Source: Microcoleaceae cyanobacterium MO_207.B10 (GTDB lineage: Bacteria; Cyanobacteriota; Cyanobacteriia; Cyanobacteriales; Microcoleaceae). Taken from it: DNA of 32,451 bases. The position numbers and the translations under genes are program-made. The stretch spans positions 1-32,451 of the forward strand of contig JASJEE010000016.1 of the NCBI GenBank assembly GCA_030064835.1, given 5' to 3'. Positions within the stretch are counted from its first letter, which is position 1, and each line of letters starts with the position of its first letter. Below are positions 25,638 to 32,451 of this stretch, in pieces. The notes under the pieces were generated by a model. It saw only the letters and a program-made list of their open reading frames with translations, had not been told where the DNA came from and did no database searches.

Positions 25638-25832
25638 TGTTATATTAGAAATTCAGATTTACTTAATGAAGAATTAAATTATAGCAACAGATGTTCTAAT
25701 ATTTATTTTGGCGATGACACTAGGTCATCTGCCAACCTTATTTCATAAGTGGTATATGTACCATTAGGGGTGAAGATTGAGTACAATGCTTGAAATTTTC
25801 TCTATTAAATAATTGAGCTAAATTTAGGCAAT

Positions 25833-26783
25833 CTAACTGTAAAGAGACCTTACCCATTCCCACTCTCTACGCAACCCCTCTTTCAGAGAAACTTGAGGTT
25901 GATAACCCAACATTTTCTGTGCCTTAGAAACATCAGCACTGGTATGACGAGCATCTCCCCTGGCTTTTTCCACAAAATTTTTCTTAATTGGATGACCTAC
26001 TATTTTCTCCATCATATTAATAACTTCTACCAATACAACCCGACTTCCCCCACCAATATTAAATATTTCGCCTACTGCTTCCGGCACTTTTCCTGCTGCT
26101 AAGTTAGCTGCTACTATATCACTAACAAAAGTAAAGTCCCTAGTTTGCTGACCATCTCCATAAATAGAAATTTGTTCATCTTTTAAAATCCACTTAAAAA
26201 ATTTATGAAAGGCCATATCAGGTCGTTGCCGGGGACCATAAACTGTAAAATAGCGTAAACAGACACAAGGTACGCCAAAATTATGATGATATAAATTGCA
26301 AAGTTGTTCTCCGGCTAATTTAGTAATTCCATAGGGAGAAACTGGCTGAGGACAAATAGATTCAGGAGTGGGAAAACTTTCTGCATTACCATATATAGAG
26401 GAAGAAGAAGCATAAACCAACCTTTTCAAATTGGGTGCATCTTTTGCAGCTTCTAAAATTATTTGAGTAGCATTAATATTACGTTCTGTATAAGCACAAA
26501 AACCTTCACCCCAACTAGCACGAACACCTGCTTGGGCAGCTTGATGATACACTACATCTACGTCTACCAGTAGCTCTGACCAATTCAAAGATTGGATATC
26601 ATTTTCTATGAGTTTAAAACCGGGATTATCTTTAAATTGAGAAATATTTTGAAGCTTCAAGGCTGGGTCGTAGTAATCATTAAATTGGTCAATTCCGATT
26701 ACTTTTTCCCCTTGATTTAGCAGAGCTTCGGCTAAATTAGAACCGACAAAGCCTGCCACTCCTGTGACTATATTATTACTCAT
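25833..26783 (-). CDS. NAD-dependent nucleotide-sugar epimerase (UDP-glucuronate/UDP-glucose 4-epimerase type)
   Basis: An extended SDR enzyme that changes the configuration of a nucleotide sugar, likely at C4. The Rossmann motif is TGVAGFVGSNL (7-17). The serine cluster is YASSSSIYG (124-132) and the catalytic pair is YGITK (Y151, K155). IDQFNDYYDPALK near residue 31 is typical of UDP-glucuronate 4-epimerases and relatives, as are LRYFTVYGPRQRPDMA and ISIYGDGQQTRDFTFVSDIV. Length, 316 residues, is normal. If it does make UDP-galacturonate, it would feed acidic sugar into the neighbouring glycan pathway. An ATG at 26783 gives the usual start. It is 70 bp before a small membrane-protein gene on the same strand. 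Confidence 0.88.
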   Translation of the reverse strand: MSNNIVTGVAGFVGSNLAEALLNQGEKVIGIDQFNDYYDPALKLQNISQFKDNPGFKLIENDIQSLNWSELLVDVDVVYHQAAQAGVRASWGEGFCAYTERNINATQIILEAAKDAPNLKRLVYASSSSIYGNAESFPTPESICPQPVSPYGITKLAGEQLCNLYHHNFGVPCVCLRYFTVYGPRQRPDMAFHKFFKWILKDEQISIYGDGQQTRDFTFVSDIVAANLAAGKVPEAVGEIFNIGGGSRVVLVEVINMMEKIVGHPIKKNFVEKARGDARHTSADVSKAQKMLGYQPQVSLKEGLRREWEWVRSLYS

Positions 26784-26853
26784 TTATTTACAATTAAAGT
26801 TATTACTTTATGATTCAAAGGAGATATCTAATAATCCTGATGTTGAGAAAAAT

Positions 26854-27207
26854 TTAACTCTCCTTTTTGATACCCTGCTCCATCTTATCTAAAATTTTAC
26901 TAAGCTGAATCCAGACAACTACCCCAGTTGCTACAGTTAAAGGCAAACAAATAGAATAGGCAACTAAATTAGTAAATCCAAATAACTGTAAACTTGAGGA
27001 TAAAAATATTAATGCACCAGTAGAAATTCCTAAATAGGGAAGCTGTAAAGTTAACCCTCTCATACTAACTATATTACAGGTAGAAGGATTGGTTGACCAA
27101 TCTTGAACCAGTTGCTTAATTAACTTGGCAAATACAAATCCACAAGACAAACTGATTAACAGACCAACTACGATTAAAAAATAGGGAGGTTGGGGCAGAT
27201 TATACAC
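26854..27207 (-). CDS. Small membrane protein of unknown function
   Basis: A 117-residue protein with about three hydrophobic segments (roughly 9-29, 57-73 and 80-102) and a charged C-terminus KILDKMEQGIKKES. The start is GTG at 27207; AAGGA (27215-27219 on the other strand) stands 7 nt upstream. I do not recognise a family with known function. Its stop lies 70 bp upstream of the epimerase gene, so the two may be cotranscribed, but nothing in the protein points to a glycan role. A long inverted repeat lies between this gene and the end of the UbiB-like gene. Confidence 0.65.
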   Translation of the reverse strand: MYNLPQPPYFLIVVGLLISLSCGFVFAKLIKQLVQDWSTNPSTCNIVSMRGLTLQLPYLGISTGALIFLSSSLQLFGFTNLVAYSICLPLTVATGVVVWIQLSKILDKMEQGIKKES

Positions 27208-27257
27208 AAATATTTCCTTTGTTTATACTCTAGATTATATAGTCATATATACTATAC

Positions 27258-27356
27258 TGCTGAATTACAGAATTACTTGTTAACAAAGTGTTTTATTTTA
27301 AATTAAAATTGGAATTTACTACAATTGATAAATCAATAGTTATCTGTAATTCAGCA
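27258..27356. repeat. 99-bp segment with 14-bp terminal inverted repeats
   Basis: TGCTGAATTACAGA (27258-27271) and its exact reverse complement (27343-27356) enclose 71 bp of AT-rich sequence; weaker pairing continues a few bases inward. No direct target duplication is evident. It may be a MITE-like element or a structure beyond the ubiB-like stop codon. Confidence 0.55.
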
Positions 27357-27395
27357 ATATTTCACAGATACCAATTAATGGTTGAGCCCAAAAAA

Positions 27396-29105
27396 TTAAT
27401 TGGCATTTTGAGAATTGGTCATTGCCATAACAGAAGGTAAAATTGCAGCAGCTTTCTCTGTAGAAAACTCTGCTAAAGCACCAAGGGCAATATTAAATAA
27501 GCGACTAGGCTGTAAATCATCTTGAACCAAATTCCACAGACGTTTCACTTCTTCTGTATGAATTCGGTCATCTTCAACCATTGCCAATATTAACTGTTTT
27601 CGGATAAATTCACCCTCTTCACTCAACAGATATTGTAAACCTAATTGAGCTGTTGGTAATATATCAAAATTTTGGTCTGTACGAGCGATCGCAATTAAAT
27701 TTTCTAACCTTTGCCACTGTAATTTTCCATCTTTAAACAACACCTCCATCAGACGACGACGTAATGCTGGAGACTCCCCTTTCAACAACCGTCGCGCCAC
27801 ATAAGGATAGGCCACATCCACAATTTTAAAATCTGGATTTAACGAAAGAGCCAAACCCTCTTCTGTGACCAAAGAACGAATAATCAAAGCAAACTTAGCG
27901 GGAATTCGGAATGGGTATTCATACATTAATCCCGAAAACTTATCAGTAATTGTCTTAAAATTAAAATCCCTGACACTTTCACCCAAAATGTCCCCTAACA
28001 CAATTTCCAGAGCTGGCACAATAGGATGAATATCCACATCTGGAGCCAAAAACCCAAGCTTCACAAAATCCTCGGCCAACTCAGTGTAATCTTTATTAAT
28101 CAAATGAACTACCGAGTCAACCAAAGTTTCCTTTGTATCTGGCTCAAGTTGGTCCATCATGCCAAAATCAATATAGGCCATTTTACCGTCTGTTAGGGCA
28201 AATAAGTTGCCTGGATGGGGGTCTGCATGAAAAAACCCAAACTCCAGTAACTGACGCAAACCACCTGTGACACCCACTAAAATTAGAGCATTAGTATCCA
28301 GACCTGCTGCTTTAACTCGTTCTGTATCTATTAGCTTCAGACCATGTATCCATTCCAAAGTCAGAACACGAGTGGTCGTATAACGCCAATATATAGATGG
28401 AACCTTAACTTGAGGGTCATCAACAAAGTAAGTAGCAAACCGTTCTGCATTCCGCCCCTCGTTAATATAGTCAATTTCCTCAAATAATTTAGTCCCAAAT
28501 TCATCCACAATTAGGGAGAGGTCGTGACCTAAATTTAGAGGCAACCAAGGAGCCATCCAGCTAGCACCCCACCGCATTAGGTATAGATCGAGTGTAATTA
28601 CAGGCAGCAGATGCGGTCGTTGCACTTTCACTGCCACTTCTTCCCCACTCCGCAAACGAGCTTTATAAACTTGACCAAGACTAGCTGCGGCAACTGGTTT
28701 GGGGGATATCTCTTGAAATACTTCTTCTATGGTCTGACCTAGTTCAGATTCGATGATCGAAATTGCCATTTCATTATCAAATGGAGGTAGCTGGTCTTGA
28801 AGTTTAGTTAGTTCCTCCAAAAAGTCTTTGCGAACTAGATCGGGTCTTGTGGATAATGCCTGGCCAACTTTAATAAATGTTGGTCCTAAACCAGTGAGTA
28901 TCTTTCGCAGTTGGGTAGCTCGTTGAGGAGTATCTTCGACTTTCTGATATCGCCATTTATCCCACAAAACTCCCACAAAAAAACCAGCAAAAGAGAATAC
29001 TATTCTCAGAAATCTCCAAATAACCAACCACATCCGATAACGATAGTATTCAGCGATCGCTTCTGGATCGTACCTTCGTGTTGAACTAAAGTGATTTTGA
29101 GCCAC
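27396..29105 (-). CDS. UbiB/ABC1 family atypical kinase-like protein
   Basis: A 569-residue member of the ABC1/UbiB (AarF) family, ancient kinase-like ATPases tied to prenyl-quinone synthesis and, in plastids and cyanobacteria, to quinone and tocopherol metabolism. Diagnostic motifs are the KxGQ element KVGQALSTRPDL (79-90), the alanine-rich loop AAASLGQVYKA (139-149), VAVK160, HADPHPGN (293-300) and the DFG equivalent YIDFGMMD (311-318). A hydrophobic stretch near residues 26-47 could touch a membrane. The start is GTG at 29105 with GAGGA some 12 nt upstream. Cyanobacteria have several such genes, so I leave the symbol blank. It is unlikely to belong to the glycan pathway. HIP1 sites at 27685 and 29053 mark it as native. 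Confidence 0.92.
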   Translation of the reverse strand: MAQNHFSSTRRYDPEAIAEYYRYRMWLVIWRFLRIVFSFAGFFVGVLWDKWRYQKVEDTPQRATQLRKILTGLGPTFIKVGQALSTRPDLVRKDFLEELTKLQDQLPPFDNEMAISIIESELGQTIEEVFQEISPKPVAAASLGQVYKARLRSGEEVAVKVQRPHLLPVITLDLYLMRWGASWMAPWLPLNLGHDLSLIVDEFGTKLFEEIDYINEGRNAERFATYFVDDPQVKVPSIYWRYTTTRVLTLEWIHGLKLIDTERVKAAGLDTNALILVGVTGGLRQLLEFGFFHADPHPGNLFALTDGKMAYIDFGMMDQLEPDTKETLVDSVVHLINKDYTELAEDFVKLGFLAPDVDIHPIVPALEIVLGDILGESVRDFNFKTITDKFSGLMYEYPFRIPAKFALIIRSLVTEEGLALSLNPDFKIVDVAYPYVARRLLKGESPALRRRLMEVLFKDGKLQWQRLENLIAIARTDQNFDILPTAQLGLQYLLSEEGEFIRKQLILAMVEDDRIHTEEVKRLWNLVQDDLQPSRLFNIALGALAEFSTEKAAAILPSVMAMTNSQNAN

Positions 29106-29345
29106 TTGTAATATTTTCCTCTTAAACTCTGTATTTTTATCTTCTGGATAGTGAGGAATCGGGCATATGGCATTTTACCACAGACATTAGCAAAATATTT
29201 GGAAGCTTTTCCTAGATAAGTTAGTTATACAGTCTAGGAAATATGAAATTTTTGTTTAATTTTATAGTTTTCCTTGATGTTTGCTTTGTGTCTTGCACCC
29301 TTTTCCCTCGAATTACTAATTGTCAATTTTCAGCAATTCAGTAGA

Positions 29346-29471
29346 GTCATTTCAGTTATCAGTCCTCTGGCTGTTTGCGCAGCATTCGGTAGGAAAGCAA
29401 GAGGCTGGAAATACTGAAGCTTCTCCCCTGCGCCCAGGCGGGGGTTGATTTTTTTCATCCCCTTAAAAGGA
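29346..29471 (+). repeat. Mosaic repeat, first direct copy
   Basis: Opens with GTCATTTCAGTTATCAGT (29346-29363), includes the TTTGCGCAGCATTCGGTAGG motif also seen in a related form at 2993-3016, and ends with a T-run and ATCCCCTTAAAAGG. The copy at 29714-29790 has the same order but is shorter. Confidence 0.55.
29425..29455 (+). terminator. Terminator-like GC hairpin with T-run, not placed behind a gene
   Basis: CCCCTGC pairs with GCGGGGG (one G-T pair) around a 6-nt loop, followed by TTGATTTTTTT. It resembles an intrinsic terminator on the plus strand, but no plus-strand gene lies upstream. It may simply be part of the mosaic repeat. Confidence 0.35.
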
Positions 29472-29713
29472 GTTAAGAAAATTTCCTACCTGCTGAATTA
29501 GATTAATTTTGTTTTCTTTTTATTAAGTATAGTATACAAAACTACAAATACTATAATACTTTTGATTTAGGGTTTTGGCATCTTTTGGATTTAAGACCTG
29601 CAATAAAATATTTAAGAGACTGTTTGTAAAATAAGTATTAAGAGAACGAATACTAAAATCCCAAAGTGGTCATACTTCAAAGGATTAAAATCTGTTATAT
29701 AGAGAGATTTGAG

Positions 29714-29820
29714 GTCATTTCAGTTATCAGTACCCCTGCAATAAGGAGGCTTGAAATACGGAATTATCTTTTTTTATCCCCTTAAAAGGGGAGGCGCATA
29801 CCCACAATTTCTCGGTAAAT
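29714..29820. repeat. Mosaic repeat, second direct copy, with inverted GCGCCTCCC element
   Basis: Starts with the same 18 bases as 29346. The part 29760-29820, read on the minus strand, matches 2892-2953 (TTTACC, ATGCGCCTCCC, TTTTAAGGGG, A-run). The hairpin CCCCTTAAAAGGGG is perfect here. Confidence 0.6.
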
Positions 29821-29956
29821 ATATTCTTAGATTTTTAAGTAGAGAAATTGTTGTCTTGATTTCTTCCTCCCTATTACCTGTTACCTTTTCCATATCTAAT
29901 TTTTATATAGAAATCCGCGCATAGGTTGTGACAAATTCAAAAGTTGAAACACCCGA

Positions 29957-30025
29957 CTGTTCCCTGTTCTCTGTTCCCTAAAAAGCAGTAATATTTTTGC
30001 CACGAATAAAATAGGATTGCTATAT
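29957..30025 (-). repeat. Dispersed repeat starting ATATAGCAATCCTATTTTA, minus copy
   Basis: Minus-strand counterpart of 4489-4564: identical over the first 19 bases and mostly similar to TTTTAGGGAACA. It ends in three related GGGAACAG/AGAACAG units. Confidence 0.65.
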
Positions 30026-30173
30026 TTCCTTGACAAACAATCTCTAATTTACGTTTAGTGAAATAATTAATTTTAGTCTGTCGTCTGAATCCAAGAAAAA
30101 TTAAAATCATCAAAATTGAGACACGAACAGAAATCAAATTTAATGTTAGTTTCCTGACTTCCTTTTTCCTGCT

Positions 30174-31331
30174 TCAATATAATTCCGGCAAACAATCTTT
30201 CAAAGCATATATCACCTCTTCTTGTTGCTCCGTTGAAAGTTCAGGAAACATCGGCAGAGACAAAACTTGTTGGCAAACTTGCTCCACTACTGGCAACTGA
30301 CCCAACTTATATCCTAAAGATGTATAAACAGGTTGGAGATGTAAAGGCGTAGGATAATAAACAGTTGAACCTATACCTTTTTTCTCTAACTGAATACTTA
30401 CCCAATCACGCAAACAAGTAGAAAAGCCAGCATTTACTTTTTGTTCTAATTCTTGATTGTTGAAGCGAATTGTGTATTGATTCCAAACACACCTACTTCC
30501 CCCCAACTCTTGAGGTGGAAATATATCAGTTATCCCACTCAAAAATTCATAGTAACGAGCTGCTAAATAGCGACGTTGCTCGTTCCAACTATCTAAATAA
30601 CGTAATTTTACTTGAATAATTGCAGCTTGTATGGTATCTAATCGACTGTTAATACCAATATGTTCAGAATAATACTTAGCAGACTGTCCATGATTTTTGA
30701 GTATGCGTATTTGAGTAGCGATCGCGGGATTATTAGTAGTCACAGCTCCCCCATCACCAAAAGCTCCCAAATTTTTAGTAGGGAAAAAACTAAAGCAACC
30801 AATATCACCAAAACTTCCGACCTTTTGGCCAGCCCATTCAGCTCCCGTAGCTTGAGCGCAGTCTTCAATCACAATTAAATTATGGTCGCGAGCGATTGCC
30901 ATCAACTGAGTCATATCTACTGGTTGGCCAAATATATGTACAGGTAAAATCGCCTTTGTGTCATTACTAATAGCTGCCTCTAATTGTCCTAAATCTAGAT
31001 TTAAGGTTTGAGGGTCAATATCTACAAATATTGGCTTTGCTCCCACAGCAGAAATAACCTCAGTCGTAGCAAAAAAAGTGAAAGGAGTAGTAATCACCTC
31101 ATCACCTGGCCCAATATTCACTGCTCGTAAAGCCAAAAACAGGGCATCAGTACCAGAGTTACAAGATACACAATGAGATACACCTATATAATCGGCAAAT
31201 TGTTGCTCAAACTCATCAATAATTGATCCTCCAATATAGCGCCCAGAGGCTAGTACCTGTTGCACAATAGGATTAATTTCTTGACTAATAAATTTGTACT
31301 GCTGCGTTAAGTCTAGGGGTGGAACTTTCAC
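30174..31331 (-). CDS. DegT/DnrJ/EryC1/StrS-type PLP aminotransferase
   Basis: A PLP-dependent enzyme of the DegT/DnrJ/EryC1/StrS family, which generally aminates keto-sugars on nucleotide carriers to make amino sugars for surface glycans or secondary metabolites. The PLP lysine is K186 in SFFPTKNLGAFGDGG. EDCAQATGA (156-164) supplies the ring-binding aspartate, and NSGTDALFLALRA (58-70) forms the phosphate-binding part. The N-terminal PPLDLTQQY is usual. Length, 385 residues, is normal. The start is GTG at 31331 with no evident ribosome site; an upstream ATG is out of frame. It stands apart from the main locus by about 3 kb with the UbiB-like gene between, yet could supply an amino sugar, a possible substrate for N-sulfation. 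Confidence 0.9.
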   Translation of the reverse strand: MKVPPLDLTQQYKFISQEINPIVQQVLASGRYIGGSIIDEFEQQFADYIGVSHCVSCNSGTDALFLALRAVNIGPGDEVITTPFTFFATTEVISAVGAKPIFVDIDPQTLNLDLGQLEAAISNDTKAILPVHIFGQPVDMTQLMAIARDHNLIVIEDCAQATGAEWAGQKVGSFGDIGCFSFFPTKNLGAFGDGGAVTTNNPAIATQIRILKNHGQSAKYYSEHIGINSRLDTIQAAIIQVKLRYLDSWNEQRRYLAARYYEFLSGITDIFPPQELGGSRCVWNQYTIRFNNQELEQKVNAGFSTCLRDWVSIQLEKKGIGSTVYYPTPLHLQPVYTSLGYKLGQLPVVEQVCQQVLSLPMFPELSTEQQEEVIYALKDCLPELY

Positions 31332-31404
31332 TGACTTTAATTTTGTTCATTTAATATTCAATTCCTAATAGGCACTAATATACAGCTACCATTACTTTTT
31401 GAAC

Positions 31405-32175
31405 ATGATTCAATTAACAATTCCAGACATAGCGATGGCCCTGGGACTGATGGCCATAGCTATCGGTCTCTCTGCTTGGCAAAAATTAGGATTAGAATGG
31501 CAACTGCTAATAGCTACAGTTCGTACTATCGTTCAACTAATATTTATTGGATATGTTTTATCAATAGTATTTGCGACAAAACAGCCTTGGTTAGTGATAG
31601 GTATTTTAGCTGTGATGTTAACAGTTGCTTCTGTAGTTGCTAGGAATAGAATTAGTAAAAAAATTCCCCGGTTATTGCCTTTAGTTTGGGGTTCGATTTT
31701 AACTAGTACAGTTTTAAGTATTAGTTATACAAATTTATTAGTTATTCGACCTGATAGTTGGTACGAACCTCAATATTTAATTCCGCTTGTGGGAATTGTA
31801 TTAGGAAATGCCATGAATGCTGCAGCGATCGCTGGTGAAAGACTTGTGAGTACAATTAATTCTAGTCCGGTAGAAATAGAAACTTTTTTAAGTTTAGGAG
31901 CGACTCCGCAACAGGCAGTTACTAAGTATAGAAAAGATGCTGTTCGTGCTGCTTTAATACCTACTTTAAATTCGATGATGGTAATTGGAATAGTTACTTT
32001 GCCGGGAATTCTTACAGGTCAGTTATTAACTGGTGTTAATCCTTTGGATGCTGTGGCATATCAAATGTTAATTATGTTTCTTTTGGCTTTTGCAAATTTG
32101 GTGACAAGTTTATTAGTTACTTATAGTTTATGTCGGCAATTTTTTAATCAAGATGCACAATTACAACGGTGGTAA
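31405..32175 (+). CDS. fetB: FetB/UPF0014-type ABC transporter permease
   Basis: A 256-residue hydrophobic protein with about seven membrane segments, matching the FetB (YbbM, UPF0014) family. In E. coli FetB works with the ATPase FetA in iron export. Family features include the GNAMNAAAIAGERL stretch, LGATPQQAV, and RAALIPTLNSMMVIGIVTLPGI with TGQLL. ATG at 31405 is preferred over a TTG two codons upstream, although no ribosome site is clear. No FetA gene is visible in the window. Its stop codon is immediately followed by a heptamer array, and an exact copy of 84 bp of its 3' part is found at the window end. Metal specificity is not shown by the sequence. Confidence 0.88.
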   Translation: MIQLTIPDIAMALGLMAIAIGLSAWQKLGLEWQLLIATVRTIVQLIFIGYVLSIVFATKQPWLVIGILAVMLTVASVVARNRISKKIPRLLPLVWGSILTSTVLSISYTNLLVIRPDSWYEPQYLIPLVGIVLGNAMNAAAIAGERLVSTINSSPVEIETFLSLGATPQQAVTKYRKDAVRAALIPTLNSMMVIGIVTLPGILTGQLLTGVNPLDAVAYQMLIMFLLAFANLVTSLLVTYSLCRQFFNQDAQLQRW

Positions 32176-32194
32176 TAATGAATAATTAATAATT
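32174..32194. repeat. Heptamer array AATAATG/AATAATT overlapping the fetB stop
   Basis: Three 7-bp units (AATAATG, AATAATT, AATAATT) begin within the TAA stop codon at 32173-32175 and lead into copy C of the two-hairpin repeat. Confidence 0.6.
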
Positions 32195-32300
32195 ATCTTT
32201 CTTTGAAAAGAAGAGGATTGACTAAAAGGAAAAATTTTTGTTATTTACCCTGAAAAGAGAGAGGCTTTAGACTAGAATTTTTTGGTGAAAAATATTTAAA
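32195..32300 (+). repeat. Dispersed two-hairpin repeat, copy C
   Basis: CTTTCTTTGAAAAGAAG hairpin, AGAGGATTGA, an A/T-rich part, ACCCTGAAAAGAG, GAGGCTTTAGACTAGAATTT and TTTGGTGAAAAAT follow the order of copy A at 43-141. The second hairpin is weaker here. Confidence 0.55.
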
Positions 32301-32367
32301 GTTCACTCTGTTGTCTAAGAAAATAATTTAATAGGTAATTTTGGGGTAAGCATTTGCTCCGGAATTC

Positions 32368-32451
32368 GGAATAGTTACTTTGCCGGGAATTCTTACAGGT
32401 CAGTTATTAACTGGTGTTAATCCTTTGGATGCTGTGGCATATCAAATGTTA
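32368..32451 (+). repeat. Exact 84-bp copy of a fetB segment at the window end
   Basis: Bases 32368-32451 are identical to 31987-32070 inside fetB, encoding IVTLPGILTGQLLTGVNP and onward. The distance is 381 bp. The copy runs off the window, so its length is unknown. It may be a partial gene duplication or an assembly artefact. Confidence 0.9.

Larger units (their letters stand above)
29106..30173. other. Long repeat-filled spacer
   Basis: About 1.07 kb without a credible gene; a 66-codon open frame at 29937 overlaps repeats and is dismissed. Visible are an 18-bp direct repeat (29346-29363 and 29714-29731), a GC-rich hairpin with T-run (29425-29455), CCCCTTAAAAGG hairpins, the inverted hairpin repeat at 29760-29820, the AATCCGCGCATAGGTTG core (29912-29928) and the minus copy of the 4489 repeat (29957-30025). 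Confidence 0.65.

Noticed and set aside
29425-29455. Functional terminator for a plus-strand gene
   Set aside because: The hairpin and T-run are good but no plus-strand gene lies upstream; it is listed only as terminator-like.
29937-30137. 66-codon open frame on the minus strand
   Set aside because: It overlaps the dispersed repeat at 29957-30025, has no ribosome site and the translation looks like random AT-rich sequence.

Overview
The window looks like a chromosomal segment of a filamentous marine-type cyanobacterium with an AT-rich genome and long spacers (Trichodesmium/Okeania/Moorena-like). Evidence: eleven copies of the cyanobacterial HIP1 octamer GCGATCGC (292, 3621, 5880, 6402, 10245, 15792, 22621, 27685, 29053, 30718, 31825), where a random AT-rich sequence of this length should hold far fewer than one; many 7-bp-unit short tandem repeats in spacers; a small cyanobacterial-type protein at 4258; and a UbiB/ABC1 protein of cyanobacterial type. 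The genus is inference.

Layout. 1-4470 is housekeeping and repeat-rich spacer: rplI (-), an orphan glycine-betaine-type substrate-binding lipoprotein (+), glyoxalase II gloB (-) and a 70-residue protein (+). 5271-9972 (+) holds a GT2-GtrA membrane glycosyltransferase, a GT4-type glycosyltransferase and an MsbA/HepA-like ABC exporter with an extra C-terminal domain. 10077-12801 (-) has two glycosyltransferases. 13361-16369 (+) is a tight operon of glycosyltransferase, sulfotransferase and a second glycosyltransferase-like protein. 16725-17840 (-) is a GT61-like enzyme. 18013-19698 (+) is a polytopic PMT/ArnT-like glycosyltransferase. 19728-20645 (-) is a sulfotransferase interrupted by two in-frame TAA codons. 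20900-22847 (+) is a tandem pair of paralogous GT-A glycosyltransferases. 22931-25637 (-) is two more sulfotransferases and a GT-A-like protein. 25833-27207 (-) is a nucleotide-sugar epimerase and a small membrane protein. 27396-31331 (-) carries a UbiB-family kinase-like gene, about 1.07 kb of repeat-filled spacer and a DegT/DnrJ-type sugar aminotransferase. 31405-32175 (+) is a FetB-type permease gene, and an exact 84-bp copy of part of it ends the window.

Taken together, 5.3-26.8 kb (possibly with the aminotransferase at 30 kb) reads as a locus making and exporting a sulfated surface glycan: about ten glycosyltransferases, four PAPS-type sulfotransferase genes (one broken), nucleotide-sugar enzymes and an ABC exporter. 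No Wzx, Wzy, Wza/Wzc, priming transferase or PAPS synthase is visible, so the export and polymerisation route is open. The locus changes strand almost every one to three genes and is poor in HIP1 sites, which suggests piecemeal, partly horizontal assembly. No tRNA, rRNA, CRISPR array, transposase gene or known riboswitch was recognised.
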